NCBI GenBank assembly: GCA_964035575.1
Contig: OZ037845.1
Coordinates: 682,001-746,000 of the forward strand
DNA: 64,000 nucleotides
Direction of reading: 5' to 3'
Source of the DNA: Rhynchopus sp. YZ270_cl-10
Taxonomy: Eukaryota > Euglenozoa > Diplonemea > Diplonemida > Diplonemidae
In this document: piece after piece, positions 31,499 through 43,261 of the stretch
How the letters are laid out: every line of letters begins with the position of its first letter
Numbering within the stretch: the stretch's first letter is position 1
Notes under the pieces: model-generated
The model's database searches: none
What the model was told of the DNA's origin: nothing
The model's input: only the letters and a program-made list of their open reading frames with translations
Translations under genes and position numbers: made by a program

Positions 31499-33184
31499 AA
31501 AGAAAAAGGGAGGCATGCACATTCACAAGGCTAGTTTGAGAAGGAAAATAAAAAAGGTTGTGGGAGGTGCCAATTTTGTCGGCATTTTAACCTAATTTTT
31601 TTTTTTTCCCTTCTGTTCTCACAAAGAATGATACCACGCTCTCCCTTTTGACACAAAAAAAACCAAATTTTCTGAAAAAATACAGCACACTTTTGTATCC
31701 AAAAAAAAACAAAACAAAACAAAAACAAACAGAGACAACTTGAACGAATGTGCCTCAGGTGTACACATACATAACAATAATAAACCTTGAACATGATAAT
31801 GGACACATATTCTATATCCATACACAGCGTGGTGTGCGGATAGGTTTGAAAGGAGTGAAGAAGACTAACCCATGCCAGGGAGGAGCGAAAAAAAAAGAGC
31901 CAATAGGAAATAACAAAAGAATCTGATCTCCCGCTTTTCCAGGAAGCTATTTAAAAAAAAAGGGGGGAGTTTGAAGGAAGTTGCAAAAACGCCTCACCGT
32001 ACGGCGGATGCAGGCCTCTGATTCTCCACAGGGTTTATCGAACCCTAGAAATCACTTCATTGGCATGCAGACGGATACCATGAGGGAGGTTGTAAGCAAC
32101 AACAATGCGTGACTCATTTTTTTGAAAAAAAAACGAGAAATCAAAAATTCTTGTGATCCAAGCAAAAAAAAAGAAAGATTGCAGATTATGCCATTACTTC
32201 AGGTATACACTCTGAAGAAGGCTTCAATGCGTAAGGATGCTCTTATGAGCAATTTTTTTTTTCTCATTTTCCTATTTTTTCTTTTCTCTCCGAGGCATGT
32301 GGGCAAAAAAAAAAGACAAAATTGTAAAAACAAAAACCAATTTTTTTTGGAGTGAATAATATTTGGTCAACCCTTGATATAAGGGTACATCAGATATCCA
32401 TATCCTCCAAGAACACGGCAGTCAAAAATAAGAATATTTGAAAAGATGATTGTGCCTCTCGTGCACACACACACATCAAATAACAAAAAATGAAAGTTTG
32501 AAGTGCAAACCTTTGCCTGTGGACGCAACAAATATTTATAAGATGACACCAAAAACCTTGAGTCACCTTGTATGCCAACAAAATGGGAGGTACTGATTGC
32601 AGACACCCCCCCGACTGACCTACAGGATGAAAGCACAACAAAAAAAGACAAATATTTTGTGAGATGAACCTAAGCCTCGCTGAGCTAAGTCACCTATATG
32701 ACAGGGAAAGCTAAACGATGGGTTATTGTGCTTGGTCCACCAAACAAAAGAGAAGTTGAAGGTGCAAAAACGCCTCACCGTACACTGGACGCAGGGCGCT
32801 AAAATAAATACCTCCCCCTTCCCCACCCCCTTCGGTGGCAAATTTGAAGTTGCATTGTACTAATTTCATATACTTTCTAAAGAGAAAGCACAACGACACG
32901 CAGTTTGCATTTTTTTTTTTTTAAATTGGGTTTGGGAGGAATGTAATTTGTAATAAAGGCTGGGTGCGTGGTTTTGGGAAAGCTGTGGGTAACGCTAATA
33001 ATACTTTGTGACAAAATACACAACTTGAAAATATTTAAAAAAGAAATCCTTTTGAAGTATGGATAGGGAGAAATGGGGCAAACAATAGAATCATCACTCT
33101 TTGTTATGGATGAATCACCAATCCAACAATCCTCCCACCGAAAGAGGTGGGATGTGACCGCTCAAATGTCACCCCCAATAAAAA

Positions 33185-33300
33185 GTTGACTTGAAATACA
33201 AAGCCCTCTCGTGAACAGTGTACCTGGATTACAATGACCGGCTGTACCGGGGAGACCCCAAACCATGCAGTCCTACAATCCATTTTGTGGTTTACATCTG
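33185..33300 (+). repeat. GAAATACAAAGCC repeat, full length (116 bp)
   Basis: Starts GTTGACTTGAAATACAAAGC, continues with the shared core CCCTCTCGTG and AACAGTGTACC, then a GACCGGCTGTACCGGGG hairpin and an AACCATGCAGTCCTACAATC block, and ends TTTACATCTG. Long copies lie at 27093-27187, 44774-44855 and 61616-61718; short copies at 5740-5773, 19623-19660, 45045-45085, 50247-50290, 57168-57200 and 57303-57340. Same orientation throughout. Confidence 0.9.
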
Positions 33301-33749
33301 AAAAAAGACCAGGGTATGTACACAGGCACACCTCATCCACAAAGAGTTGTGCCAGAGAGGAGACAAATAGGACAGTAAATGATCATTTTTTTTCGGTTTT
33401 GTCATTTTCTTTTTTTTCGTTTGATAATTAGGTTTAGGGAATGGGTGTTTGAAAAATACACAAACTGACACACAAAAAATAACACTGAAATAAGATGATA
33501 AAAATAGGGTAAGGGAACCAAAAAAAATGAATATTTGAAAAAGATGTGCATCAGTAAAGCACGTCTTTAAAAAAGAAGTTTTTAAAAAAATGGGGAAGTG
33601 AACACAATGTCTCTCATGCGAACTCCTTCACAAAAGAGCAACTATGCCATAACCCCTTAACTCTGTTTGCACGACGGTGAAGTGAATGACATGTCTTGTG
33701 GCTTTGTTTCGGCTTACAACGGCAAAACCACAAAAGAATAACCACTGTA

Positions 33750-33851
33750 CCGTATTCGTACAAAATTATCGACCGAAATAATGTTCGACCATAGGGTTTT
33801 TCTGGAAGTTTCGACCATTTTTACGGTCGATAATTTTTGTACGAAATACAG
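33750..33851. mobile_element. 102-bp TA-flanked MITE, copy 2
   Basis: Left end CCGTATTCGTACAAAATTAT, right end complementary with one extra T (GTACGAAATACAG). TA lies at 33748-33749 and 33852-33853. The inner arms (ATTATCGACCG / CGGTCGATAAT) match copy 1. Confidence 0.88.
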
Positions 33852-34363
33852 TACTTCAATGTATCGTGTAGGCAATGGCTTTTTCCCCCAAGCCAACCAC
33901 CCTTTTTTTGTCCCCCCCTTTTTTTCCGTTTTCCCTCACCTCACAAGAAAGGCGAATAACAGGATTCGACATGGAAAGAATTGAGGTAAGTTCAAAGGAA
34001 AAGGGCGGAACAAAAATAAGGCGGAAAGGGCTATTTAGGGGTAGGAAAAAAAACCTCCCAAAACAGGAAGGTGTAAGTATTTTGTGGAAAGACGGTTTTT
34101 TTGTTTACGTTGGGGCTGGGGCCATCTTGTTTTCATGAAAAACGAAATAAAAAAAAACAAAGATAAATATGAGCAAAAAGTCGTTCCCTCAAAGAGCAAA
34201 GCCATAATCCGCTTTGCCCTTTCGTTTTTTTCCTTCAAAAAAAAAAAACTCAAATTTCAAAAAGGTTCGCAACAAAAAAAAATCAATATTCTTACATCCT
34301 CCCTCCCCTCCCCTCTTCCCCCCCACTTCACATTTTTTTTTACTTTGACAAAAAAAAAAAAAA

Positions 34364-35125
34364 TCATTTTCTCCTTTGTCCGAGGAGTTCAACCATATTC
34401 GTGCCCATTGCTTTTCTCTGCTCATGACAGGTCGAGCTTTCGATGGTGCGGAAGGTGTGGAGGTGGACGTCTGCGGCACGGCGGAGCTCGTCGTCTACGT
34501 CGCCGTCTGCGTGGAGGTCTTCGAGTAGGCGGGCTAGGCTGCGGGAGGCAAGCAAGACAACGTTGCTGTCGGTTGTGTCCTGCAGGATGCGCTCCTGCAG
34601 ACGCTTCGCTGTGAGGTGCGAGATCTGCGAGATAACAACCTCATTCCTGACATTCAGCAGGGACGCGGAGTGGAGCAGCTCCCGGCACGTTGCCTTGCAG
34701 TCTGTCGACACTCCGCACCGAGCGGGGAGGATCAACGACGCAGCCATCTCCCTCCTCACCTTGCACCTATGCTCTGGAACGACCTTCTGATAGATCAACC
34801 TCGTCTGCACAACACCAATCAACTCAAGCCCCACCAAAATCCTCTCAACCAACTGCTGTTCCTTCAAAGAAGGACTATTTGCGTCAGTCGAATAATGTGC
34901 AAGAGAAGAAATACAGTGCTCTCCAGAAGGCGAAGGGGGTGGCTGGGAGTGTCCCGAGCCGCGTCCTCCGCTAGTGTTCTGCAGGTATAAAGATTCTTGG
35001 GAGGACCCCGTAGTGCTCACACTGCATACACTCAGGGTGTCTTCGCTTTGTTCAGCCATACGCCGTTTCACCTCGCGCGCGCCGAACACCGAGCTGTAGT
35101 ATCTGAGTCGTCTGTGGTCTACCAT
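34364..35125 (-). CDS. protein of unknown function
   Basis: A single frame of 253 codons with start MVDHRRLRYYSS. Residues 1-85 are polar and Ser-rich (VCSVSTTGSSQES, SQPPPSPSGE). Residues about 88-250 are predominantly helical with regular hydrophobic spacing (LKEQQLVERILVGLELIGVV, VVISQISHLTAKRLQERILQ, RSLARLLEDLHADGDVDDEL). No transmembrane segment, signal peptide or known motif. It lies 364 bp downstream of the calpain-like gene on the same strand. The exon-like GC content supports a real gene. Confidence 0.65.
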   Translation of the reverse strand: MVDHRRLRYYSSVFGAREVKRRMAEQSEDTLSVCSVSTTGSSQESLYLQNTSGGRGSGHSQPPPSPSGEHCISSLAHYSTDANSPSLKEQQLVERILVGLELIGVVQTRLIYQKVVPEHRCKVRREMAASLILPARCGVSTDCKATCRELLHSASLLNVRNEVVISQISHLTAKRLQERILQDTTDSNVVLLASRSLARLLEDLHADGDVDDELRRAADVHLHTFRTIESSTCHEQRKAMGTNMVELLGQRRK

Positions 35126-35489
35126 TTTAGCCTGTGACGATATTTTTGCTTAAAAGGGGAAAGAAAAACGGGAGATAGGGGAAAAGGAAGGACGGAAGAG
35201 AGGAGAGAATAAAACAGAGAGGGGGAGAAAAACAAACAGAAAAAAATAAATAAAATAAAATTAAGTGTGCTGTGAGGTGGTGGAGTTTCATTTCCCCGCA
35301 GAGGTTGAAAGTGCAAAAACCCTTAGACACAGACACAAGGCGGAGCAGAACGCAATATCTCCGGGGAACTAACAACCGACAGCTTCAAAGATCACTTCAG
35401 AAATACCCTATACAAAACTCCCCCCCACTTTTTTTTCTTCTAACGGTACAACACTGAAAATATGCTAAAATAATCTAATTTTTTTTTTT

Positions 35490-38400
35490 TCACCACCTAC
35501 GGGAGGGGCTCACTGCCGCAGATTCGAACGGACTGCGGAGGCTTGTGGTCTCGAGGAGGGGCGACGTGGGGACGGACAGCAGCTCCGTCGGCATCCGGTG
35601 CGCGACCTGCGCCTCTGAGAGCACCACCACCATCTCCCTGCGGAGACATTCGTTCTCCTCCTCCGACGAGAGGAGACGTTCCGCATGGCTGGCGAGACGC
35701 TCCTCCATGGTGCTTCGTATCAACTCCTTCGACTTTACGCTCTTATCAAGACGCACCTCAAGCTGTCGAATCTTTTGATACAACTCATCGCGCTCTGCAT
35801 CACCCATGACACCAGATTTAATGTCTTCGTGAACTTCGGGCTGTGGGTAGAGTGGAGTGTGGTAGGTGGGTGTGGGGGATGTAGGGGGGGTGTGTGTACC
35901 CTAGCCTCGCCGATGATGGCCTCTTCCAAAGCCTTCTGCCTGTCGCGTGCCGTTTTGTGTAGTTTTTTGAGTTCGATCGTCTCCGCGGAGTATTCGTCGC
36001 AGCGCTGTACGAGGCGTGCCTTCTCCTCGCGGAGTGTCTCGTTTGCGTCCTGTGCCTCTGATAGGGTGCGGGTCAGTTCGCGTTTCGTGGCGTTCTGTGG
36101 TGTGGTGTGTTGATAACAGAGGTGGGTAACGCCTGGAGTAGAGTATAGCCCATAGTGCGGTTAATGCCTGAGGGTAATTCTTGTACAGAATATGGCCCTT
36201 TGATGTGATGTGGCGTGTGGTGTTTTTTGATTACTACTGGGGCATTCCTTATAGCGAATGATGGACCAATGTGTGGTTGTGATATCAGAAGATATGCCCC
36301 CAGATTTCCCAGATTTTGGATCAAGGTGCTTGACCGGCCCGGCGAAGTTCGTCGTGCTGTCGCTTATGGCGAAGCTGGACAAGGACGACAGCAAGAAGTA
36401 CAGCACCCCCAAGGACAGGAACATGACTCTGCGTAGAGACCTGAAGACAGCTCTCGCTGCTGCCCCGTTCCTGTGGGAGACAAGCCGCAGTGACTTCGCG
36501 GACGGACTGTGGCGTGCGCTGAAGGATCGCACAAGGTGTGGCGCAACGATGCACAAGGACGGGGCCTTTCGCCTTCTCGAGCACCCCTTTCCCATCCCTT
36601 CCGCCCAGTGTGCTGACGCGAGGTTCGCGAAAGAGTTCGTTCGTGCGTTGTATCGCTACGACGAGGTGTTGAAGTCTGTGCCGGCGAATAACTTTTGGAC
36701 TTTTCTGCAGAGGGACTTGCTTTTTGGGTGTGCAGATTCGCTCTCTGGTTGTGTGGCGTATCACACAAATAAGTTACGGAAAAGCGATCAGGCAACGGCC
36801 ATGCCGCTCACCCCCATGCAGCAACGCGAGACTGCGGCTTCGTCGACTCCCACATGCTCGTTCTGGGACTCCTGCTTCGTCGACTGCCTCACCGCACCCT
36901 CCGCAAATTTTGGAAGCGCTGGGAACACTGAATGAGTACATGAATACACCAACCCCCGCAACCATCACCGGCATCCAGCAACGCGACACTCCTGCTTCGT
37001 GGACTACCCCGCAGCCCGAGCTTCCCACTCAGCAGAGGGATTCTCCCATGCGACGACCGCCTGTCGGAGTACCGCTTCCCTGCCCTATGCCTGCGCCTTC
37101 TCCTTCCGTCATGCCTGCGTCTTCTCCTTCCTCCAGCGGCAAGCAGTTGGGCTCCGACTTGGTGGCGAATCTCAAGAAGTCGACGGAGAAGCCTGTTCTC
37201 AGGGTTTCGGAAGCACACGGCATCCGCCGCGCTCTCTTCGAGGGTTGGTACGATTCCTTCTTCGCGGCCTTCATCTGCGACCTCCCTGAGTGGACGGGTT
37301 TCCCGGAGCTCCTGACGACGTACTTCCCCCGCATTCCTTTCGCCTCCAAAGACCACAGAGTCAGGGAGTTATTCGTAAAGGAATGGCGTAAGAGCCAGGC
37401 GATGTTCGCCAGAGCGACGGAGTTTACGGACTTGTCGTGCATCCGTCGCCACCTCCAGGAGAACCGCATGCCCTTGGGGAGTACGCAGGCGTTGTCTGTT
37501 GGGAAAGGGCACAGCATCCCCTCGTTGGAAGCCGCCCGGACGAAGCGAGTGTGCGCCTCCTTGCGCAGGGCCCTCGACCAGTGCATCGAGCATATGATCC
37601 AAAATGATAGTTAAATGCTGGTCCCGCATAATTGTTACATATCTCATTCATATGAGCGAAAAATGCAAAAGCAAAGAGAGCAATATTGGTACATGAACAC
37701 AAAATAAATGTGTCATTTCCCCCCCTGGACGATCCAACAACATACCAGATCCTCAATGGTCTCATGACACTTCGTCAGATCCAACGCCATCGCCTCTGCA
37801 GTTTCATTCGCCTTTTGGAGGTCTTTCTGTTTCATATTTTTTGATAATTTTTTTTCTCCTTTTTTCCACATACCTTCAACCCATCACGCTCCTCTTCGTT
37901 GTGCTGCAGATCTTTCATTAACCCAGTATTTTTGTCTACTAGATTTTGCTTTGTTGCCTGCAGATCTGCTATTGTGGATTCCGCGACCTTCAGCGCATCG
38001 TCACCACGGAAGATCGCTTGGCGGAGAGAGTCCGCCTCTGAGCGCAGCTCGGTATTGACTGCGTGCGCGGCTGATAGCTCGAGGAGGGTGGTTTTGAGGC
38101 GGGAGGATGATTCTGCCAACTCTTCGGCGAGACGTGCTTTTTCATCTAAAGCTTCTTGCAAGGCGATGCGCAGCCCTTCTACAGTCTCCGTCAACCGCGC
38201 AACCTGGTTTGCCAACTCATCTCTCTCCTTCGTGAGCTCCCAGATCTGCTCTCTTGCCTCTCTCAACTCACCACGCAAGACTTCAATTGTGTTCTCAGCC
38301 TCCTCAAGGGCAGCTTTCAAACGCATTTTCTCCTTCGTTAACGATTCGATAACGTCATCACGCTCTTCGATCGTCCTCTGGAGAGAGCGGATCTCACGTT

Positions 38401-41191
38401 GCAGGGTGTCACGTTCTGTTTCCCATATTGCTTCTTTTTCGGCGTGTTCGCGAAGAATATCGCGTTTTTCTTGTATAAGGCGGGTCATTGCTTGGTTCTG
38501 TTCTTCTCCTGTTTGGCGGGTAACAGAGAGCTCTTCTTGCGCGGTTTCGAGAAGGGAGGAAAGGGTGGTGGTGCGTTCTTCTAAGGCCCCGCATCGTTCG
38601 GTGAGGGAGGTGTTGATGGAGGCAAGCTCTTCGTGGGCGGCAAACATTTGTTTTTGTTCGCATGCGCGTCGGTCGGTGAGTTCGTCGCGTTCTTCGGTGA
38701 GAAGCGCGATTTTTCCTAGAAGAATCGGCTTCTCATCTGCAAACTCTGCCAGCGCTGCCGCTGTGCCTTCATAACGCAGAGACAGCTCCTCCAAAGCACT
38801 CTGCAAAACACTGCGGTCCTGCTCTAAACTCTCCACAGACGTCGCATTGCGTGCCATCTCCTTCACATTGAGCGCAATAAGACCTTGCTTCTCCTCTTCA
38901 CGCTGTCTCTCGAGAAGCATCGCATCTTCTTGACAGCGTGCAAGCTTTTGTTGATAATCATTCGCCAATGCAGTGAACATTCTGTCATTCTGTGGTTCAA
39001 TGTGAACCAAATCCGGTAAAGTTGTTGGTGTGTTCGGGTACAAAACCTGTTGGTCCATCTGCAAACGAAGCTGGACCATTTCCCCTTCCCTTCGTGTGGC
39101 CAAAGCCTTAGCTTCAGCAGCTTCCTCTCGGAATAACTGTGCCTCACTCTCCGCAGAAACTAAAGCAGCATCGCGGATCCGAACAATTTCCTCTTTTTCT
39201 GCAATCTTCGCGTCTGTCTGAACCCTGAGGGTTTGAGCCTCCTGGAGTTCTGCCCGTAGTGCGGTTATTGTGTTGTCTTTGGTAAGAGATGCGGCGAGTT
39301 GTTCAGGTGCTTGGAGAGCGTTGTGCTGAAGCAGTCGCTGCAGCTCTGATTCGAGGGCAGCAATTTGCTGTTCGTTGTGGGAGTTGTGTGTGGCATTGTG
39401 TTGCGCGGTTTGCAGATTGGTTGCTTCGTGTACGTTGAGCTCTGCAGTTAAAATCTTTATAGTATCGCGGGCCTGGAGGAGATCTGCCTCAAGGGTAGCT
39501 GCAGTGCGAAGTGCAGCTTTGTTGTTCGCATTCTCTTCGGAGAGCGCGGTAACAGTACGTTCCAATTCGTGAAGAAGCTCTGTGTGCGCCGGAGGGAAAT
39601 TCACTTGATTTGCTATTGTTGCTGCGTTTGCGGTTCGCAAATCGTGTTCTAGACGTTGCACCTCGCTTCTTTGCATTTCTATCTCACGGACGTAACGTTG
39701 TTCACACTCTGATTCACGTCGTGCACTGTCCTCCCTCAGACGCGCCAGATTCAACTCAAACCCTGCCTCCTGCGACGCAAGCCTTCTCTCCAACCCTTCT
39801 ATCCTCGCACTCTGCCTCTGCACCAAACCACTATAATCCGGTGTCACACCAGCCCCTTCTGGTACCCAACGTCTGCCTAGAGCGGATAGCACGTCGTCCT
39901 GCAGATGATACGCCGTCATCGCTGCGTTCTCCTCCTGCAAACGCGCCATGGTGTCTTGGAGGATGCGCACCCTCTCGGCACCCCCTGCACCGCCCTTTAA
40001 TGCTTCCATATGAATATGTGTCATAGCATCGACCTCGCGTTGAAGCTGCACCACACGGCGTGATGGAGACTGTGTAGGAACAGCATCGGTCCACAGAGGT
40101 GTCGCAGACCCGCTTCGATATGCTGGAACCGTTTCTGCTATGGTGCCTGGAGACGATGTGCGTGTCATATGCATGGTGGAAAGGTCTACTGGACATCTCG
40201 GGCGTGTCACATAAGTTCCGGTAGCAGAATCCGTCACAACACACCAAGACTCAAAGACAATATGAAGCTGCTCCACAGAAACCCACTGCGCATCGATGGC
40301 ACGAAGCCCTACCTCTGCTGGGAACGGTGCTGTCATATGCTTTTCGACAATCGGGGTGTACACGAGGACCCTTCTGTTTGCTACGGCTGCGACAGTGTAT
40401 AACGCCTTGGGCTGCTGCAGGGTCCCTGAGGGGAGGCAGAGGGGGCGAAGAAGAACTAATGCTTGGGAGGATGCGATGGACTCAAATTGGGATGGTTCTG
40501 TGGAAAACGGCGTTTCTTCCAAACCACGTCTGTTGTCTGAGAGTGCAAGCGCCGCTGCCGCTAGCGTTGGTGTTACAGAAGACACCCTCGCATACCCTCC
40601 CAAACACTTCGCCAAAGCCTTCTCCGCAAGAGGCACCCACAACCCCGCCTCAGGTTCCGGTGTGCACAACGCATGCATCGGCATCCCTTTCCTCCACGGA
40701 ACCAAATCGTCCACAATAATAGCGTCGGGAAGATTCACCAATACATGCCCACCACCAGGTCCTAGTACACATGCCTCAGATGGGACCAAATCTGCTGAAG
40801 AGATTAAAGTAAGAAGACAAAGCCAGCGCTTGCTGGAGCAGATGCCCGGCACAACCAGGGGGTGGCAATCGGTGTGGATAGAGCTAGGTGAAGGAGGGTC
40901 TGGTGATAAACGTGACGCAGCTTCGCGGATGCGAAGCCACTGCACGGCATCACTCCCAGGGGTGACGTCGGGTGGGAAGGAAAGGTCTACGAAGGTCAGA
41001 CGCATCTGCTTTGCAACGTGCAGGACAGACGCGGTGTCCAGAGGATCCACCTTCGCTAGGGCAGCTGCAGACGTCATGGCTGCAAGCTGTGCACTCACCA
41101 CAGTCGACCCTGTTCGTTCCATTAACACAGGAAACGCTCTGTAATGTGCATGTGCATGTGCATGCGCATGTGAATTTACATTATGCGCCAT
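35490..41191 (-). CDS. calpain-like pseudoenzyme fused to a long coiled coil
   Basis: Four exons: 37874-41191, 37746-37826, 35900-36094 and 35490-35840, all joined in phase 0 to give 1314 codons. Introns are 47, 1651 and 59 nt (donors GTATGTG, GTATGTT, GTACACA; acceptors all CAG). Residues about 110-330 match a C2-type peptidase core: SSKRWLCLLTLISS where calpains have GDCWFL, then VDDLVPWRKG, then LWVPLAEKALAKCLGGYARV. The catalytic Cys position is Arg (about 122); the His (KALYTVAAV for HAYTV) and Asn blocks are also not conserved, so no protease activity is expected. From about 400 to the end it is almost all coiled coil. A His-Ala repeat opens the protein. The first ATG is chosen. The 1651-nt intron contains a separate plus-strand gene. 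Confidence 0.8.
36095..37745 (-). other. 1651-nt intron containing a nested gene
   Basis: Donor GTATGTTG at 37745 and acceptor CACCACAG ending at 36095 join TIEDL to NATKREL in phase 0, continuing the coiled coil. All other introns seen here are 47-153 nt. The extra length is a plus-strand insert with its own gene and a sequence shared with the 3-kb transposon. Confidence 0.75.
36258..37614 (+). CDS. unknown protein encoded inside an intron, opposite strand
   Basis: Two GC-rich frames: 36258 to about 36860 and about 36822-37614, the second one base out of phase. Either a 64-nt intron (36758-36821; donor GTATCA, acceptor ATGCAG) joins them into 430 codons, or a one-base shift occurs near 36850-36865, where the repeated peptide TAASSTP / TPASSTA / TPASWTT changes frame. 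The N-terminal part is a globular basic domain (RDLKTALAAAPFLWETSRSD, FWTFLQRDLLFG), the middle a Pro/Ser/Thr linker, and the C-terminal part another globular domain (RRALFEGWYDSFFAAFICDL, ...CASLRRALDQCIEHM). No family recognised. It is the only plus-strand gene here. It could be mobile-element derived and is possibly a pseudogene. Confidence 0.6.
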
Positions 41192-42259
41192 GTTCGAAGA
41201 AAAAAGGAAAGACAATCCACCTGATTTTAGTGTTTGTTTGGCAGAAGAATGCTATCAGGTCAAAATCAGGTGGAAAAAAAAAAAAGAGAGAAAAAGAGAG
41301 AGATAAATCTAAGCTAATCTGTGTGCTTAGGAGGGCAGGAAAGCAGGAGATGGTGTAATTTTTTTTTCCCGTCTCTCTTATAACGTTTTGAGAGGGACAG
41401 AATGAGGGTATTCACCCTGCATTCTCCTGGTGTGGTGGAGTGTGGAAGGAGGGAGGGGTGTTGGGGAAACAAAAAAAAAGGATCTTTTTTTTGAAAACTA
41501 TTGTAGTGTAGACAGCCAAGGGTGAGCTCCACTAGTTTTTTGTTTTTTTTTTTTTTCTTTTGCGAACTCAAAAACCATAATCAGATAGACGTACCGTACA
41601 AAAAGGGTGGTGGTGGTGGGGGGCGGGTTTTGTGTGGGAATGGGTCGTGGGGTATAAAAAAAAACCGCAAGCTGCAGAGCGAATCACCGCGCAGAAGAGA
41701 GAAGTACACATAATAAAGAAAATAGTAGGATCGGGGTAGGTAAGTAAAGTTGTCTGCATTGATTGCACAACCCTCCTGTTTGAGGGATGATTTGGCGACC
41801 GTACCCGGTCATACTATTTCTCCTTTTATAGCTAGCTTCGTAGGAATAAAAAAATGTGGCGGGTAATGGTATATGTTAGCAAAACAAAATCACCCATACC
41901 CACCCTACATACACCTCTCCACAGGTGGGCAACATATTGCAGGTGTTAGCCTCAAAACCTGTTTTTTTTTATTTCTCTTTTTCATAACATCACACACGTT
42001 GTTGTTCATTGTTGTTTTTTGTTTTTGGTTCAGTGTAGCTACGCGCAGAACGGCCTTCACATGAGAGTTACACTGTACAATTCTTAGCAGTGCATATTTT
42101 TAAATGAGTTGTGCCCTTTGCAGGCAGGAAAATTGAAAAAAAAAAAATAGTTCTGTTCAGCAAAAAAGACGCCTGGGAAGAAAGATAGAAAACTTTATTT
42201 TTGGAAGATGATATACGCTTTTACCCGGGCACGAGAAAGATCTTTTAAGTTAGACTGAG
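41192..42259. other. gene-less spacer
   Basis: Contains a TAGTGTAG...CTCCACT repeat at about 41503-41540. The rest is A/T runs and simple sequence. No gene seen. Confidence 0.6.
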
Positions 42260-43261
42260 TGGTGTGGCCCGCCCCAAAATAAAGTCAAAAAAATGTACTT
42301 CTAATGTACTTCTAATGTATGGTAAAAAAAGGGGGGTAAAAATTTTTTCCCCACCCATACTGACGTAGTCAGTGTGCATAATAAAAGGGTCCCGAGCTTT
42401 CCCCCCGCAAAAAGCGGTCGCTGCGCGCGCTTCGCGCGCTTCGCGCGCGCGACTCCCTGCTAGTACAAGAAGGTGAGGCTCTTTCTCACCTCTGATGCAC
42501 AAAATCGTGAAAGGCGGGTGGGGACGGTGAACCACAAGCCGTAGTGGGTGTCAGCCTTCTTATCAGCAACCTCAGTGCCTCTATAAAAGAAGAGGCGGTC
42601 ATGGCATCCAAAGGTTCCAGGCGAAGCCACGGTACGCAACATTTCTGAAAAATGTTGCCATAAAATGGCGCTGTCGTTCGTAATTAACGTCACTTTCCGT
42701 AAATTTTACTTACGTATTTCGCTAAAAACGAAAGCTTCTGGCGAAGCCACGGTACGCAACATTTCAAAAAAAATGCGCTTACAATTGAACATTTTACAGC
42801 CAAACTACGACATGGGAAGAGTGCAAGCTTGCGCCGCAGGCGCACGGTACGCTACTTTTCTTCTTTCGCTATGCCGCATGCTTCCTTTTACAGTAAAAGA
42901 AAATTGTCATCTGAAAATACGGTTCTGTGGGGGGTAAGGTGAAGGGTGGGGCTCCGCACCAAACCTGAAAATAGCCTGTAAAACTGATACATGCATTTTA
43001 GGTACAAAATACTCATTTCTCAGCGCAAAATGACCCCACCACAACACGCACGGACTCCGGAGAATCGGGAAAGAAATTTTTTTTTTCGATTTTTTGTGGG
43101 AAAAAATTGGCCGAAAAATTTTTTCGCCCCCCCGGACCCCCCAAAAAAAGTCACCTATAAAAAAAAGTTTTTTCCCTTAATCACGCCTAAAATAAAGTCA
43201 AAAAAATGTACTTCTAATGTACTTCTAATGTACCCCAAAAACCGGGTTTCGGGCCACACCA
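42260..43261. mobile_element. probable TGGTG-type element 5
   Basis: Inverted ends TGGTGTGGCCCG (42260) and CGGGCCACACCA (to 43261), the same termini as element 1. An identical 44-bp direct repeat is near each end (42276-42319 and 43189-43232, starting AAAATAAAGTC and containing two ATGTACTTCTA words). Immediate flanks do not match as a 5-bp duplication, but TTAGAC occurs at 42250-42255 and 43264-43269, so the ends may have drifted. The interior carries the GGTACGC module three times and GCGCGC-rich sequence. Confidence 0.65.
42621..42858 (+). repeat. GGTACGC module
   Basis: GCGAAGCCACGGTACGCAAC followed by ATTT occurs at 42621-42644 and 42741-42764, then GCGCCGCAGGCGCACGGTACGC followed by TACTTTTC at 42831-42858. 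The same two parts in the same order occur in element 2 at 23661-23684 and 23722-23750. Inverted single copies of the second part lie at 43747-43775 and 19918-19938. Confidence 0.85.

Larger units (their letters stand above)
29373..34363. other. gene desert with structured short repeats
   Basis: Repeat copies include CTCCGACTGACCCAC type at about 29928-29968 and 32595-32640; GTGCAAACGC type at about 30428-30465, 31976-32055, 32498-32525 and 32755-32800; TGTGC hairpins at 31462-31498, 31741-31775, 32440-32480 and 33538-33572; CTAAGC type at 32535-32573 and 32656-32698; and the full GAAATACAAAGCC repeat at 33185-33300. Positions 30560-30850 are compositionally distinct (few homopolymers, repeated ACTAGT and CTAGTC words) but show no supported gene. 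Confidence 0.6.
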
